From NCBI RefSeq assembly GCF_024166365.1, contig NC_064839.1, forward strand, positions 35,848,378 through 35,912,377: a stretch of 64,000 nt of DNA, in the 5' to 3' direction. This document shows, in pieces, positions 33,656-45,975 of the stretch. The first letter of the stretch is position 1. Every line of letters begins with the position of its first letter. The translations under genes were made by a program, and so were the position numbers. The notes below the pieces were generated by a model that saw only the letters and a list, made by a program, of their open reading frames with translations, was not told where the DNA came from and searched no databases. This DNA comes from Elephas maximus indicus (lineage: Eukaryota; Chordata; Mammalia; Proboscidea; Elephantidae).

Positions 33656-34219
33656 TTCATTAGTGCTAAAGAAAAAGTGGAAAACATCACATCTTAAATA
33701 AGACAGGATAAGTATCAAGTATTGGTCTTTTTGTTATTCTGTGTTTGTGTGGCCATTTTCTTTTGGGTATTTTCTTGATTTATCTGATTGTAGGGCGAAT
33801 AACAGTGCCAAAGTTTCTTTGGGTCTGAAAACAAGAATTCATGCCTATGCAAGAAAAAGAAATGCCTCCAGCCATCTCTTCTTTACTGATGATTGTATTG
33901 GCCAGGGTATCTGGTTTTACGAGGTTCAGTTTTTTTATTCTGGGGATGAAGATGAAGGGAAAAAGCCTTAGATAGTTGACTCCAGGCTGCCCATCTTGGA
34001 AAAATTACTTCCTGTTGTCTCTGATTTGCAATTCAGTTAATCTAGAGGTAGTTACGTGGTAGTGGGAGAAACTACAAGATTTGTAGTGAGGAATCATATA
34101 TTTAAATATCAGTTTTACGTTTTAACAGTTGTATTTCTTTATATTCTTTATCCTCATTTCCTCTTTGTCTAGCAGGGTTATTATGAGGTTTATATCAAAT
34201 AATGTTCTACATTATGCTG
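33656..34219. other. Intronic, nothing recognised
   Basis: No repeat assigned; open frame 33741-33971 without recognisable features. Confidence 0.4.
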
Positions 34220-34230
34220 GTGCTTTTAAA

Positions 34231-34430
34231 AGGAGCCCTAATGATGCAGTGGTTAAGCACTTGGCTGCCAGGCGGAAGGTCAGCAGTTTGAACCCACTAG
34301 CCTCTCTTCGGAAGCAGAGACAAAGACCTGCTCCTGTAAAGATTACAGCCTAGAAAACTTTATGGGGCAATTCTGCTCTGTCACATGGGGTCGCTGTAAG
34401 TTGGAATTGACACGATGGCACACAACAACA
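34231..34430 (+). mobile_element. AfroSINE-like SINE with TSD
   Basis: 'aggagccctaatgatgcagt' to 'acacgatggcacacaacaac'. Perfect 11-bp TSD GTGCTTTTAAA at 34220-34230 and 34431-34441. Confidence 0.9.
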
Positions 34431-34599
34431 GTGCTTTTAAACATTATTTGAATGTATGTCTCTAACTTACTGTGCTGTTTTGAGAAAAAGTTGAATCTTT
34501 TTATGAAGAAAAGAAAGTTTTTCAGGATAAGTCAGTTATTTTGGGGTGTTTAAAATATTTTTCATAGAAATTTTTTAAATTGAAAACTTAAAAATTTTC

Positions 34600-35330
34600 A
34601 GGTGATAAATTATACAGGTTTATTATAAAATGTTAGATGATTATAAGAAATATAAAGCATATACAGCAAAAAATTAAAATAATATGTTATAGAGGTAACC
34701 ACTGTTAACATTTCTTTTTATATATATAGAGTTTATATATATTTTTTTCTAAAATAGGCTTATACTGTAAATTTTATAACCTGCTTTTTTCTGTTAGTAT
34801 ATTTTGAATGTCAGCCAATTAATCAATGGAGCATAACTTAGCTTTATTGTTTATTATAAAAGAGTACATGCTTATTTTTAAAACTTAATATAAAAAACAT
34901 AATGAAGCAAAAATCACAAAAAATCCCATCTCTCATAGATATAACCATTATTATGTTTCTGTGCATATATATATACAGATGTACCATAATTGCCATTATT
35001 TATTTAACCACTCTATTAACGACATTTAGTATGTTTCCAATTTTGCTATTATAGACAATGCTGTAGGTATTTATATCTTTGCATACTTAGTTTTTTTTAA
35101 TATAGATTTATGGAAGCGTAATTACTGGGATAGAGCATATGCACGTTTTAAAGAATTTTGATACCTGTTGCCTGATTGTCTCCAAAAAGTTTGTACCAAT
35201 TTATATCCACTAGCAGTAACCATTTCCCTGTACCTTTGCCAATAGTTTAATACTTTTTGAAAATTATTACAATTTCATATGCTCTGTTATATTGTTGTTT
35301 TAATTAGCCATTAAAATGTAATATATGTAT
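34600..35330 (-). mobile_element. Old L1 (L1MC/ME-like) 3' end, antisense
   Basis: 'ttataacctgcttttttctg', 'gtaccataattgccattatt', 'gtttccaattttgctattat' and 'aattactgggatagagcata' give the antisense ORF2/3' UTR order of an old L1. Confidence 0.7.
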
Positions 35331-37735
35331 TTTGTTGTTGTTGAGGATGTACACGGCAAAACATATACTGATTCAACAGTTTCTACATGTACAATTCAAT
35401 GATATTGATTACATTCTTAGAGTTGTGTAACCATTCTCACCCCCCTATTCTGAGCTGTTTCTCCCCCATTAACATAAATTCACTCCCCCCTTAGGTTACT
35501 ATCTAATCCTTCGAGTAGCTGTTGTCAATTTGATCCCATGTACACTATATTTAGATAGTTCTTAAAAAAGCATAATGCTCAAGGCAGATATTTTTTATTA
35601 GTTAAGCTAAACTATTGTTTGGTTTTAAGAAGACTTCAGGGGATGTTTTTGGTTTAAGGTTTAAAGATTATCTCAGGGCAGTGATTTCAAGGGTTCATCC
35701 AACCTTCATGGCCCCAGGGAAGTCTGGAGTCCATGAGAATTTGAAATTAGACGTTTTGTATTTTCCCCCTTTTGATGAGGATTCTTCTATGGAATCTTTG
35801 ATCAGAATGTTCAGTAATGGTAGCCAGGAACCATCCAGTTCTTCTTGGTCGCATGGCAAAGGAGGCAATTGTTCATGGAGACAATTAGCCACATATTCCA
35901 TATTCTCCTCCAGTTCCTGACTCTTATTCTTCTGCTCTGCTCCAGGCAAATAGAGACCAATTAGTGCCTTCGACGGCTGCTTGAAAGTTTTTAAGACCCC
36001 AGGCACTACATATTGAAGTAGGAGATAGAACAGAAACACTAAACATGTTATTAGGTCAATTAACTGGGAGATCCCAGGGAACTATGACCTTAAACCCCAA
36101 ACCAGGAAACCAAATCTTATGAGGTGTTTGGTTATACATAAGCATCCTCAGCAGCTACTCTGTTGTTGTTGTAAATGTATCTCTCACGCAACTTTTGCCA
36201 ATTCAGCTTTTTACAGGTGTACATCTTATTGACAGCAATTACAGTAATTGGCTGTGCAACTCTACCCTTTCATCAACATGGTATTTGCATCACCATTAAC
36301 CACTCCTTCCTCCCTCCTGCCCCTGGTAACTACTAATAAACTTTGTTCTCTATACATTTGCCTTCTCTTGTAGTTTTTATGTAAGTGAGGTCATGCGATA
36401 TTTGTCCTTTTGTGATTGACTTATTTCACTTAGCATAGCGTCTTCCAGCACCATTCATGTTGTAGCATGTGTCAAGATTTCGTTTTTTCCTACTGGCTGA
36501 GTAGTATTCCATTGCATGTGTATACCACATTTTGTTTATCTTTTCACCTGTTCATAAGCATTTAGGTTGTTTCTACCTTTTGGCTATTGTGAATAGTGCT
36601 GAAATGAACATTGGTGTACAGGTCTCTGCTTTCAGGTCCTTTGGGTATACACCTAAAAGTGGAATTGCTGGTCATGTGGTAGTTCTATTTTTAGTTTTTT
36701 GAGGAACCACCACTCTGTTTTCTGCAGTGGCTGTACCATTTCGCATTCCCACCAGCCACGGGTAACATTTCCAATTTCTCTACATTCTTGCCAACAGTTT
36801 TATTTATTTATTTAATATCTTAACCATCCCAATGGAAGGAAGTGGTATTTCATTGTGGTTTTGATTTGCATCTCTCTGATGGCTAATGACGTTAAGCATC
36901 TTTTCATGTGTTTGATGGCCTTTTGAATGTTCTTTTTAGTGAAATGCCTGCTCAAGTCTGTTGCTTATTTTATGATTGGGTTGTCTTTTTGTTGTTGTTA
37001 AAGTTTTATATATGTTTTGAGTATTAGATTCTTGTCTGATATATGGTTTCTGAAGATATTCTCCCAGTCAATAGCTTGTCTTTTCACTTTTTTGGTAAAG
37101 TCTTTTGATGAGCAAAAGTTTTTACTTCTTATGAGGTCCCATTTATTTATTTTGTCTTTTGCTCTTTGTACTTTTGTTATTATATTAGATAATTCATTGT
37201 TAAAAGCTAGGCCTGATAGCGTAAAAATTCTAAGAACTTTATGGTTTTAGTTTGCATGTTTAAGTCCTTAATCCATTTTGAATTTGTTTTTGTGTATGGT
37301 GTGAGGCATGGGTCCTATCTCATTTTTCTGCATGTGAAAATACAATTTTTCCAGCATCATTTATTGAAGAGACTCTTCTTTCTCCATCAAATGGGCTTTG
37401 CACCCTTGTCAAAAATCAGTTGACCGTAGATGTGTGGGTTTATTTCTAAACTCTCAATTCTATTCCATTGGTCTGTGTGTCTATTGTTATACTGGTACAG
37501 GTTGTTTTGATTACTGTAGCTGTATAGTATGTTTTAAAATGAAGAAGTGTGAGTCCTCTTACTTTGTTCATCATTTTCAACATTGTTTTAGCTACTGGGG
37601 GCGTCTTGCCATTCCATGTAAAGTTGAGGATTGGTTTTTCTCTTTCTGTAAAAAAAGCTGTTGGAATTTTGATCACAGTTGTATTGAATGGAATATTTTT
37701 ACTGTATATAGTACGATTGGTATTTTTTTATTGGC
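35331..37735 (-). mobile_element. Lineage-specific L1, antisense, 5'-truncated
   Basis: Antisense 3' UTR (35331 to about 36420, with 'gtagccaggaaccatccagt') followed by antisense ORF2 C-terminal sequence to about 37735. The minus-strand frame at 37446-37676 encodes KIPTAFFTEREKPILNFTWN, the region before the C-terminal Cys/His-rich part of ORF2. Stops and frameshifts are frequent. The + strand frames here are shadows. Confidence 0.85.
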
Positions 37736-38157
37736 ATTAGGTAAGAGCTTACAGAGCAAATTAATTTCTCATTTGATAGTTTGTACATAAAGTGTTCTGT
37801 GACATTGGCTTTATTCCCCACCACGTATCAGCACTCTCCCCATTTCCATCCTAGGTTTCCCGTTCCCTGTTGTCCTGATTTTCTACCCCTTCCTTATATT
37901 TCTTTCTGAATTGTCTATTCATATCCCTTGCTAAGTTTTCTATTGGAGTATGCATTTTCTAATTGATTTAAGAGTTGCACATATATTGAGAGTATTTATC
38001 CTTTGTCATATGTTGCAAATAAACACTTTCCTGGTTTGTGAGTTTTTTTTTTTTTAAATTCAGCCAAGTGGCTGTTTCAGAATCTCTTACTGGTGTATTA
38101 GTCTATTCATATATGTATATTTTTTGTGTGTGTTATTGATTGATGACGAGGAATCTT
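37736..38157 (-). mobile_element. Two small antisense L1 fragments
   Basis: 37736-37860 is an L1 3' UTR piece ('cagagcaaattaatttctca', as at 55.3 kb). About 37920-38070 resembles old antisense ORF2 3' sequence ('gagagtatttatcctttgtc'). A T-run lies at 38044-38056. Confidence 0.55.
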
Positions 38158-38304
38158 TCCCAACAGGGAGGGAAAGCCGTTCCCTGGAGTTGACGCCCTG
38201 AATTTGGACTTGTAACCTACAAGACTGTGAGAGAATAAATTTCTCTTCCTTAAGGCCATCCACTTGTGGTATTTTTCTTATAGCAGCACTAGATGACTAA
38301 GACA
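38158..38304 (+). mobile_element. 3' part of a MaLR-like LTR
   Basis: 'agttgacgccctgaatttgg' to 'gcactagatgactaagaca', the last 147 bp of the LTR family at 48207 and 60739. It abuts L1 ORF2 sequence without a spacer. Confidence 0.8.
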
Positions 38305-39120
38305 ACTACCCGAAGAGATCTCCTGATACAGTGCAATCCCAATCCAAATTCCAACAGTATTCTTTAAAGAGATGGAAAAACTAATCACCAACTTTACATG
38401 GAAAGGGCAGAGGCCCCGGATAAGTAAAGCATTACTGAAGAAGAAGAACAAAGTAGGAGGCCTCACACTCCCCGATTTCAGAACCTACTATATAGCCATG
38501 GTAGTCAAAACATCCTGATACTGGTACAACAGTAGACACATAGATCAATGGAATAGAATTGAGAATCCAGAAATAAATCCATCCACCTATGGACACTTAA
38601 TCTTTGACAAAGGGTAGAAGTCCATTAAATGGGAAGAGATAGTCTCTTCAACAAGTGGTACAGAAAAATGAGACAGGGTCCATACCTCATACCATATACA
38701 AAAACTGACTCAAAATGGATCACAGACCTAAGTGTAAAACCTAAAACCATAAAGATCATAGAAGAAAAAATAGGGGCAAACTTAGGAGCCCTAGTTTATG
38801 TCATAAATAGACTATCAAACATAACTAAAAAAGCACAAACAGCAGAAGATAAACTAGACAATTGGGAACTCCTGAAAATCAAATACTTATGCTCAACAAA
38901 AGACTTTTCCAAGAGAATAAAAAGAGAACCCAGAGACTGGTAAAAATTTTTTGGCTATGACATATCTGACAGGGGTCTAATCTCTAAAATTTATAGAAAA
39001 CTTTTAACAACTCAACAACAAAAAGACAACCCAATTAAAAAGGAGCAAAGGACGCAAACACACTTCCTTAAAGAAGACATCCAGGCACTCAACAAATACA
39101 TAAAGAGATGCGATCATTAG

Positions 39121-39279
39121 GCATTAAACCCACTACCGTCTTGTTGATTCCGACTCATAGTGACCCTATAGGATTGAGTAGAACTGCCCCATAGGGTTTC
39201 TAAGGAGCAGCTAGTAGATTTGAACTGCTGACCTTTTGGTTAGCAGCTGTGCTCTTAACCTCTGTGACACCAGGACTCC
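39121..39279 (-). mobile_element. AfroSINE-like SINE in L1
   Basis: 'gcattaaacccactaccgtc' to 'gacaccaggactcc', with TSD CATTAG (39115-39120, 39280-39285) inside the L1 ORF2 text. Confidence 0.9.
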
Positions 39280-40736
39280 CATTAGCCATTAGTGGGATAC
39301 AAATCAAAAGTACAATGAGATGCCTTCTTATACGAGCAATAATGGCAGTGATTAAAAAAAAAAAAAATAACAAATGCTGGAGAGGCTATGGGGAGATTGG
39401 AACTTTCACACACTGCTGGTGGGAATGTAAAATGGTACAACCACTATGGAAAATGATATGATGCTACCTCAAAAATCTAGAAATAGAAGTACCATACGAT
39501 TCAGCAATACCACTTCTAGGTATATATCCTAGAAAAAAAAGAGCCGTGAAGTAAATAGACATATGTATGTCCATGTTCATTGTAGCATTATCTACAATAG
39601 CAAAAAGTTGGAAACAGCCTAAGTGTTCATCAACAGATGACTGGATAAACAAACTGTGGTACATACATGCAATGGAATAATACTATGCAACATTAAAGGA
39701 TAACGACGAATCCATGAAACATCTCACAACTTGGATGAACCTGGAGGACATTAGGCTGAGCGAAGTAAGTCATTCACAAAAGGACAAATATTATATGAAA
39801 CCACTGTTACAAAAAGTCAAGAAAAGGTTTTCACACAAACATTCTTTGATGGTTGCTGGGGATGGGAGAGAGAAGAATGGAAAACCACTAACTAGATAGT
39901 AGACACGTACTAACTTTGCCTAAGGGAGAGATAATACACAATATAGGTGAGGTCAGTACAACATAATCCAGGTGAAGGAAGACACTGAAAGGTATGAAAG
40001 AGTAAAAGGAAACAACAGTAAGTACTAATAAATATACAATCCTGCAACAACAGTGATAGCAAGCAATGGATACATAGGTAGATATGTAAGCTAAACGGGT
40101 GAGAAGGTGTATGGGAGTACACCCACATACATATATACGTGTACATGATGCAAATATAACCATGTATGCAGTAGTGCACACAGGCGACACAGTCATGAAA
40201 ACTTCTAAACCATAACCATACACCTCCTAGGACTAAGATACTGGGCTTGAGGGCTAGGGACCATAATCTCAGGGAATATCTAAGTCAATTGGCATATTAT
40301 AACCCATATAGACAAATGTTCTACATCCTACCTTGGGTGAGTAGTGAGTGGGGTCTCAAAAGCTTGTGAGCACCTATCTAAGATACAACAATTGGTTGTC
40401 TTCCTGTCCAGAGCAAAGAAGAGTGAAGAAAACCAAAGTCGTAAGGAAACAGTCCAGAGGACTAATGGACTATGTGAACCAAAGCCTCAACTAGCCTGAG
40501 ACCAGAAGAATACTAGATAGTGCCTGGTTACTGCTACTGCCACTCTGACCAGGACCACAATAGTAGGTCATGGACAGAGTGGGAGAGAAATGTAGAACAA
40601 AATTCATATTCATAAATAAGACCAGACTTGCTGGTCTGATAGAGACTGGTAGAACCCCCGAGACTGGGCCACTTAGAAACCCTTCAAACGTGGAACTGAA
40701 GTCACTCCTGGAGATCACGTTATAGCCATATAATAC

Positions 40737-40904
40737 AATAAAACCCAAACCAAACCCGTTGCTGTTGAGTCGATTCTGACTCATAGTGACCCTATTGAAC
40801 AGAGTAGAACTGGCCTGTAGAGTTTCCAAGGAGCACCTGGCGAATTCGAACTGCTGACCCTTTGGTTAACGCTGTAGCACTTAACCACCACGCCACCAGG
40901 TTTT
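40737..40904 (-). mobile_element. AfroSINE-like SINE in L1 3' UTR
   Basis: 'accaaacccgttgctgttga' to 'acgccaccaggtttt'. TSD CCATATAATAC (40726-40736) against CCATACAATAC (40905-40915). Confidence 0.9.
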
Positions 40905-41229
40905 CCATACAATACACAGGCCTATAAAATGAGCAGTAACACCAGTGAGAAATGTACGCTTTGGAACAATCAACTATACCAGATCTAAAGGGCAGCATTT
41001 GCCCAAAACCCAAGTTCAGAAGGAAGGGTGGAGCAGGAAAACTAGGCATATGGACACAGGGAACCCGGAGAGGACAGGGGGAGAGTACTCATATATTCAG
41101 GGGTTTGCAACCAATGTCACAAAACAAGCTGTGTATAAATTGTTGATTGGGAACTTAATTTGCTCTGTAAGCTTTCACCTGCAAAAAGTTATTATTTGTA
41201 CCTATAAGATTGTACTTATTTTGGACTCC

Positions 41230-41697
41230 AAAGATCACAGATCTTGAATAGTATGCCTGTGCTTGCAGTGCGATGGATCACTTTTGAGTGGCCTTTCTCA
41301 CTGTGGTCTTGTAACTCCCACCTAAGTAATTGAGTGGGACTGTGCAGATAGGGTAATCATGGCCTACCAAGGGAATTGGTCAGTTTTGCCATGCTGCTAG
41401 GCTTAAAAATGAAGAGAGAGCCAATTCCAGAGCAGAGAGAGATTCCCACCACCCTCCAGGAAAGAAGAGCCAGTGTGTCTTTTGAAACCGGGATCCCTGT
41501 ACAGAGAAGCTCCTGGAAAAGGGCAACCAAGAGGCAGAGAGCTATAACACAGAAGAGACGAAAAGCAGTGGCAGAGAAACAACGGCAGGAGAGACCAGCA
41601 GGAGATGGTACAGTGGGCTTCCTGGCCCACAGAGTGAGAAAGCTGAGTGTCGTTGGGCAGGATTCTTGCTGGAGTAATAGGGTCCCTCCGGGCACTT
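41230..41697 (+). mobile_element. LTR-like repeat, left part
   Basis: 'tcagttttgccatgctgcta', 'agagccaattccagagcaga' and 'gggatccctgtacagagaag' resemble part of the MaLR-like LTR family at 48.5 and 61.0 kb, in a different subfamily. The 108- and 112-codon frames here lie inside it and are not genes. Confidence 0.5.
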
Positions 41698-44395
41698 GGT
41701 GAAGCTAGGTTTGCCCACCCACAGAACTAGAGCTTAGTGCCTTTTGGACGAGGCTTATTGGAGGAGTAGGGTGCCAATAGGAAAGAAAGAAAAAAACAAA
41801 ATGGATGTCAGAAGAGACTCCGAAAGTTGCTCTTGAAGGTAGAGTAGCTAAAGCAAAAGGAAGAAATGATGAAGTAAAAGAGCTGAACAGAAGATTTCAA
41901 AGGGCAGCTTGAGAAAACAAAGTATTATAATAACATGTGCAAAGACCTGGAGATAGAAAACCAACAGGGAAGAACATACTAGGCATTTCTTAAGCTGAAA
42001 GAACTGAAGAAAAAATTCAAGCCTCGAGTTACAATACTGAAGGATTCTATGGGGAAAATATGAAACGACTCAGGAAGCATCAAAAGAAGTTGGAAAGAAT
42101 ACACGGAGTCACTATACCAAAAAGAATTGGTTGATGTTCAGCCATTTCAGGAGGTACCATATGAGCAGGAACCAATGGTACTGAAGGAAGGGTTCTAAGC
42201 TGCACTGAAAGCCTTGGTGAAAAACAAGGCTTCAAGAATTGACGGAATACCAATTGAGATGTTTCAACAAACGAATGCAGCACGGGAAGTGCTCACTCGT
42301 CTAAGCCAAGAAATTTGGAAGACAGCTCCCTGGCCAACTGAGTGGAAGAGATCCATATTTGTGTCCATTTCAAAGAAAGGTGATCCCACCGAATGCGGAA
42401 ATTATCAAACAGTATTATTAATATCACACACAAGTAAAATTTTGTTGAAGATCATTCAAAAGCAGTTGCAGCAGTGCATTGACAGGGAACTGCCAGAAAT
42501 TCAAGCCAAGTTGAGAAGAGGACATGAAACAAGGGATATCTTTGCTGACGTCAGATGGATCCTGGCTGAAAGCAGAGAATACCAGAAAGATGTTTACTTG
42601 TGTTTTATTGACTATGCAAAGGCATTTGACTGTGCGGATCATAACATATTATGGATAACATAGTGAAAAACAGGAATTTCAGAGCACTTCATTGTGCTCA
42701 TGAGGAGCCTGTACTTAGACCAAGAGGCAGTCATTCGAACAGAACGAGGGAATACTGTGTGGTTTAAAATCAGGAAAGGTGTGCACCAAGGTTGTCTCTT
42801 TTCACCATACGTATTCAGCCTGTAAGTTGTTGTTAGGTGCCCACGAGCCTGTTCTAATTCATAGCGACTGTATGTACAACAGAACTAAACACTGCCTGGT
42901 CCTGGGCCATGCCCACTGTCACTGTTATGCTTGAGCCCATCGTGGCAGCCATCTCCTTGAAGGTCTTCCTCTTTTTCGCTGACCTGTACTTTACCAAGCG
43001 TGATCTCCTTCTCCAGGGACTGATATCTTCTGACATGTCCGAAGTATGTAAGACGTAGTCTCGCCATCCTTGCAGCACAAATTTGTTTGTTCTTTTGCTA
43101 ATCCATGGTATAGTCAATACTCTTCGCCAACAGCACAGTTCAGAGGCGTCAGTTCTTCTGTCTTCCTTATTTATTGTCCAGCTTTCACATCCATATGATG
43201 CAGTTGAAAATACCATGGCTTGGGTCAGGCACACCTTAGTCTTCAAGGTGATATCTTTGCTTTTCAACACTTTAAAGAGGTCTTTTGCAGCAGATTTGCC
43301 CAATACAATGCGTTAACTTCTTGACTACTGCTTCCGTGAGTGTTGACTGTGGACCCAAGTGAAATGAAATCCTTGACAACTTCAGTTATTTTCTCAGTTC
43401 ACCATGATGTTGCTTATTGGTCCAGTTGTGAGGATTTTTGTTTTCTTTATGTTGAGGTGTAATCCGTACTGAATGCTGTGGTCTTTGATCTTCATCTGTT
43501 AAGTGCTTCAAGTCCTCTTCAACCTATACGTGGAGCAGATAATCCAAAAAGCTGGACTATATGAAGGAGAATGGTGCAACAGGATTGGAGAAAACTCATT
43601 AACAACCTGGGATATGCAGATGACACAACCTTGCTTGCTGGAAGTGAAGAGGACTTGAAGCACTGATGATGATCAAAGACCACAGCCTTCAGTATGGATT
43701 ACACCTCAACATAAAGAAAACAAAAGTCCTCACAACTGGACCAGTCAGCAACATCATGATAAATGGAGAAAATATTGAAGTTGTCAAGGATTTCATTTTA
43801 CTTGAATCCACAGTCAACACTCATGGAAGCAGCAATCAAGAAATCAAACAATGCATTGCATTTGGGCAAATTTGCTGCAAAAGACCTCTTTAAAGTGTTA
43901 AAATCAAAGATGTCACTTTAAGGACTAAGGTGCGCCTGATCCAAGCCATGATGTTTTCAACCACCTCATATGCATGTGAAAACTGGCAGTGAATAAGGAA
44001 GACCAGAAAAGAATTGAGGCCTTTGAACTGTGGCATTGGCAAAAAATATTGAATATACCATGGACTGCCAGTAGAATGAGCAAAGCTGTCTTGGAAGAAA
44101 TGTAGCCAGAATTCTTATTAGAAGCGAAGATGTTGAAACTTTGTCTCATATACTTGGGACATGTTGTCAGGAGGACCCAGTCCATGGAGAAAGACATCAT
44201 GCTTGGTAGAGTAGAGGGCCCACGATAAAGAGGAAGACCCTCAAGGAGATGGATTGATACAGTAGCTTCAACAGCGGGCTCAAGCATAATGATTTGTGAG
44301 GATGTCACAGGACTGGGCAGTGTTCCGTTCTGTCTTACACTGGGTTGCTATGAGTTGGAGTCGACTTGATGGCACCTAATAACGACAGCAACAAC
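41698..44395 (+). mobile_element. RTE/BovB-type LINE, sense, 5'-truncated, split by a second RTE
   Basis: Clear RTE text starts at about 41803; 41698-41802 is unassigned. The 42214-42663 frame encodes the finger and palm start of the RT: SKKGDPTECGNYQTVLLISH and then YLCFIDYAKAFDCADHNIL (motif A, Asp in FIDYAKAFD). After the nested element the frame resumes with YADDT at about 43615 and DHSLQYGLHLNIKKTK at 43666-43893. The apurinic endonuclease domain is missing. Stops and frameshifts break it throughout. A 19-bp near-repeat AGGGTSCCTCSGGGCACTT at 41679-41697 and 44396-44414 (two mismatches) may be its TSD. Confidence 0.9.
42824..43519 (-). mobile_element. Second RTE 3' end, antisense, nested in the first RTE
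   Basis: 'gttgttgttaggtgcccacg' (its 3' end) through 'aagtgcttcaagtcctcttc'. The minus-strand frame at 42854-43303 encodes GKSAAKDLFKVLKSKDITLK and ESWTINKEDRR, the RTE ORF C-terminal region. The flanks TTCAGCCTGTA (just before 42824) and TTCAACCTATA (from about 43519) both fit the host RTE text and act as the TSD. Confidence 0.9.
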
Positions 44396-44780
44396 AGGGT
44401 GCCTCGGGGCACTTATCAGCAGAGCTAAAAGCTTCCTAACACTTGCAGGGCAGAAGCCGAAGGCCAGAGAGGCATGCCTGTGTGCACAGCTGAGAAGAGG
44501 CTGTCCTGATGAAAGAACTGTATTCCGAGCCTGAATTGTAACTTGTTACTTCCCTAATAACCCCCATAATCGTGAGTATTGTCTGTGAAATCTGTGTGGC
44601 CATTGTAATGAATTATCAAACCCAGCAGAGAAGTAGAGAGTGCTGTGGGAAGGAGGATTGTTGTCAGAATTGGTAAAGATGGCTGAGAGAGGAGGCTTGT
44701 CTGACTTCTGCCTGATAGGAATCAGCCTTGGGCTGTTGACCTTGATTCTCCTTCCTCCCTTGTGAAGTTAGAGGAGGGTA
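44396..44780 (+). other. Unassigned, possibly the right part of the LTR-like repeat
   Basis: 'gggtgcctcggggcacttat', 'tgaattgtaacttgttactt' and 'gaagtagagagtgctgtggg'. Repeat-like in style but not named. Confidence 0.35.
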
Positions 44781-45699
44781 AGACACTGCGACCACGCCAT
44801 TTTTACAGTGCTTCTTAGAATTTAGATTAAAATGAAGTTGTTTTGTTCCTGCGTAATGTTACTAAAAGATTTAAAGAGCATTAATATTTATGAAATCGTC
44901 AGTTTTATCTTTTAATCGCTCTCCTCAATTCATCCTTCTTAAAAAGATACTTCTAGTTAAAAGATAAACATTTTTATTAATAATAAAATATATTGATAAC
45001 TTTGTTTTATATAGAACTAAGGGATTTAAGTGTTATACTCTTTAAATACAAGTAATGTGTTTGATCAGGATATTATATAATCTGAAAGTCTTCAGCTATT
45101 GAAATGTTAAAATTTAATGTAACTTAAAAGTTTTTAAATTCTGTGTTTCTGTCTTTTCTAAGGAGTATGTCATTGATCTAAATAAATTTTTTCCAGCTAT
45201 GAAGAATTTCATAATTTGTGATAGATTACTTATTTGTCAGCCTCAGTATTAGGCGCTTGCTATTTCTGAGATATACTCATGTACTTGTGTTAAATTTGTA
45301 TGCTATGTCCCCTAAATAATACACTGTCATAATTTCACTGTAACGTGATGGATTGATGTAAATTCTAAAGCTGAAGTAATTGTGGTAATTTTTTTAAGTA
45401 TACTGTCCAATTGTTGATTTCTTTTAAATGTTCTTTTAGGTTAGCCTCTGAAAAATTTGAGTGGGATAATTTGCTTTTGAAGTATATAGTACAGTTTATG
45501 CTTGGCAGTTTGAAGTTGGGCAGAAAGGCATGGATGAAAGAATGGATTCATATGTATTTCTAATCTACAGAATCTAGGAAGGTAATCCTTTTTAAAACTC
45601 AAAGTTAATGGCAATTTTCTGTGAGGAATCATGAAAATGCCAGATTTAAGCATACAAAAGGACATGTACTGTGTGAGAGCACTATTATTTAAGTACATG
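44781..45699. other. Intronic, nothing recognised
   Basis: About 0.9 kb AT-rich intron without named repeats. Confidence 0.4.
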
Positions 45700-45738
45700 T
45701 ACATATAAAACCACCAAACCCACTGCCGTTGAGTCGAT
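45700..45738 (-). mobile_element. Ultra-short SINE tail next to a TA/TG microsatellite
   Basis: 'accaccaaacccactgccgt' plus 'tgagtcg' (about 28 bp of SINE 3' end) then a (TATG)n-like tract (45737-45786). Mirrors the short tails at 1687 and 28524. Confidence 0.7.
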
Positions 45739-45786
45739 ATATGTGTATGTATATACATGTATATCTGTGTATGTGTATATATGTGT
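45737..45786. repeat. TATG/TA-rich microsatellite
   Basis: Alternating ATATGTGTATG and TATATACATG units; a related stretch continues after the next SINE at 45953-45975. Confidence 0.8.
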
Positions 45787-45953
45787 AAAAACCAAAAGCA
45801 AACCCTTTGTCATCAAGTTGATTCCAACTCAGAGCAACCCTTACAGGACAGGGTAGAACTGCCCCCATAGGGTTTCCAAGGAGCATCTGGTGGGTTTGAA
45901 CTGCCAGCGTTTTGGTAACAGCTGAGCTCTTAACCACTGTGAACCAGGGCTCC
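45787..45953 (-). mobile_element. AfroSINE-like SINE inserted in the microsatellite
   Basis: 'aaccaaaagcaaaccctttg' to 'gtgaaccagggctcc'. Flanked by ATATATGTGTA-type sequence on both sides, so the TSD is ambiguous. Confidence 0.85.
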
Positions 45954-45975
45954 ATATATGTATATATGTGTGTAT

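Larger units (their letters stand above)
38305..41185 (+). mobile_element. Lineage-specific L1, sense, 5'-truncated
   Basis: ORF2 C-terminal third followed by about 1.3 kb of 3' UTR. The frame at 38629-38943 encodes KWITDLSVKPKTIKIIEEKI and LDNWELLKIKYLCSTKDFSK (human L1: KWIKDLNVKPKTIK...). 39249-39461 encodes [20 protein letters not shown], the C-terminal CWRG...HCWW segment. Two SINEs interrupt it, and a frameshift separates the pieces, so it is dead. Confidence 0.9.

Noticed and set aside
41357-41702. Frames of 112 and 108 codons on opposite strands
   Set aside because: Both lie in an LTR-like repeat and overlap each other; no domain.
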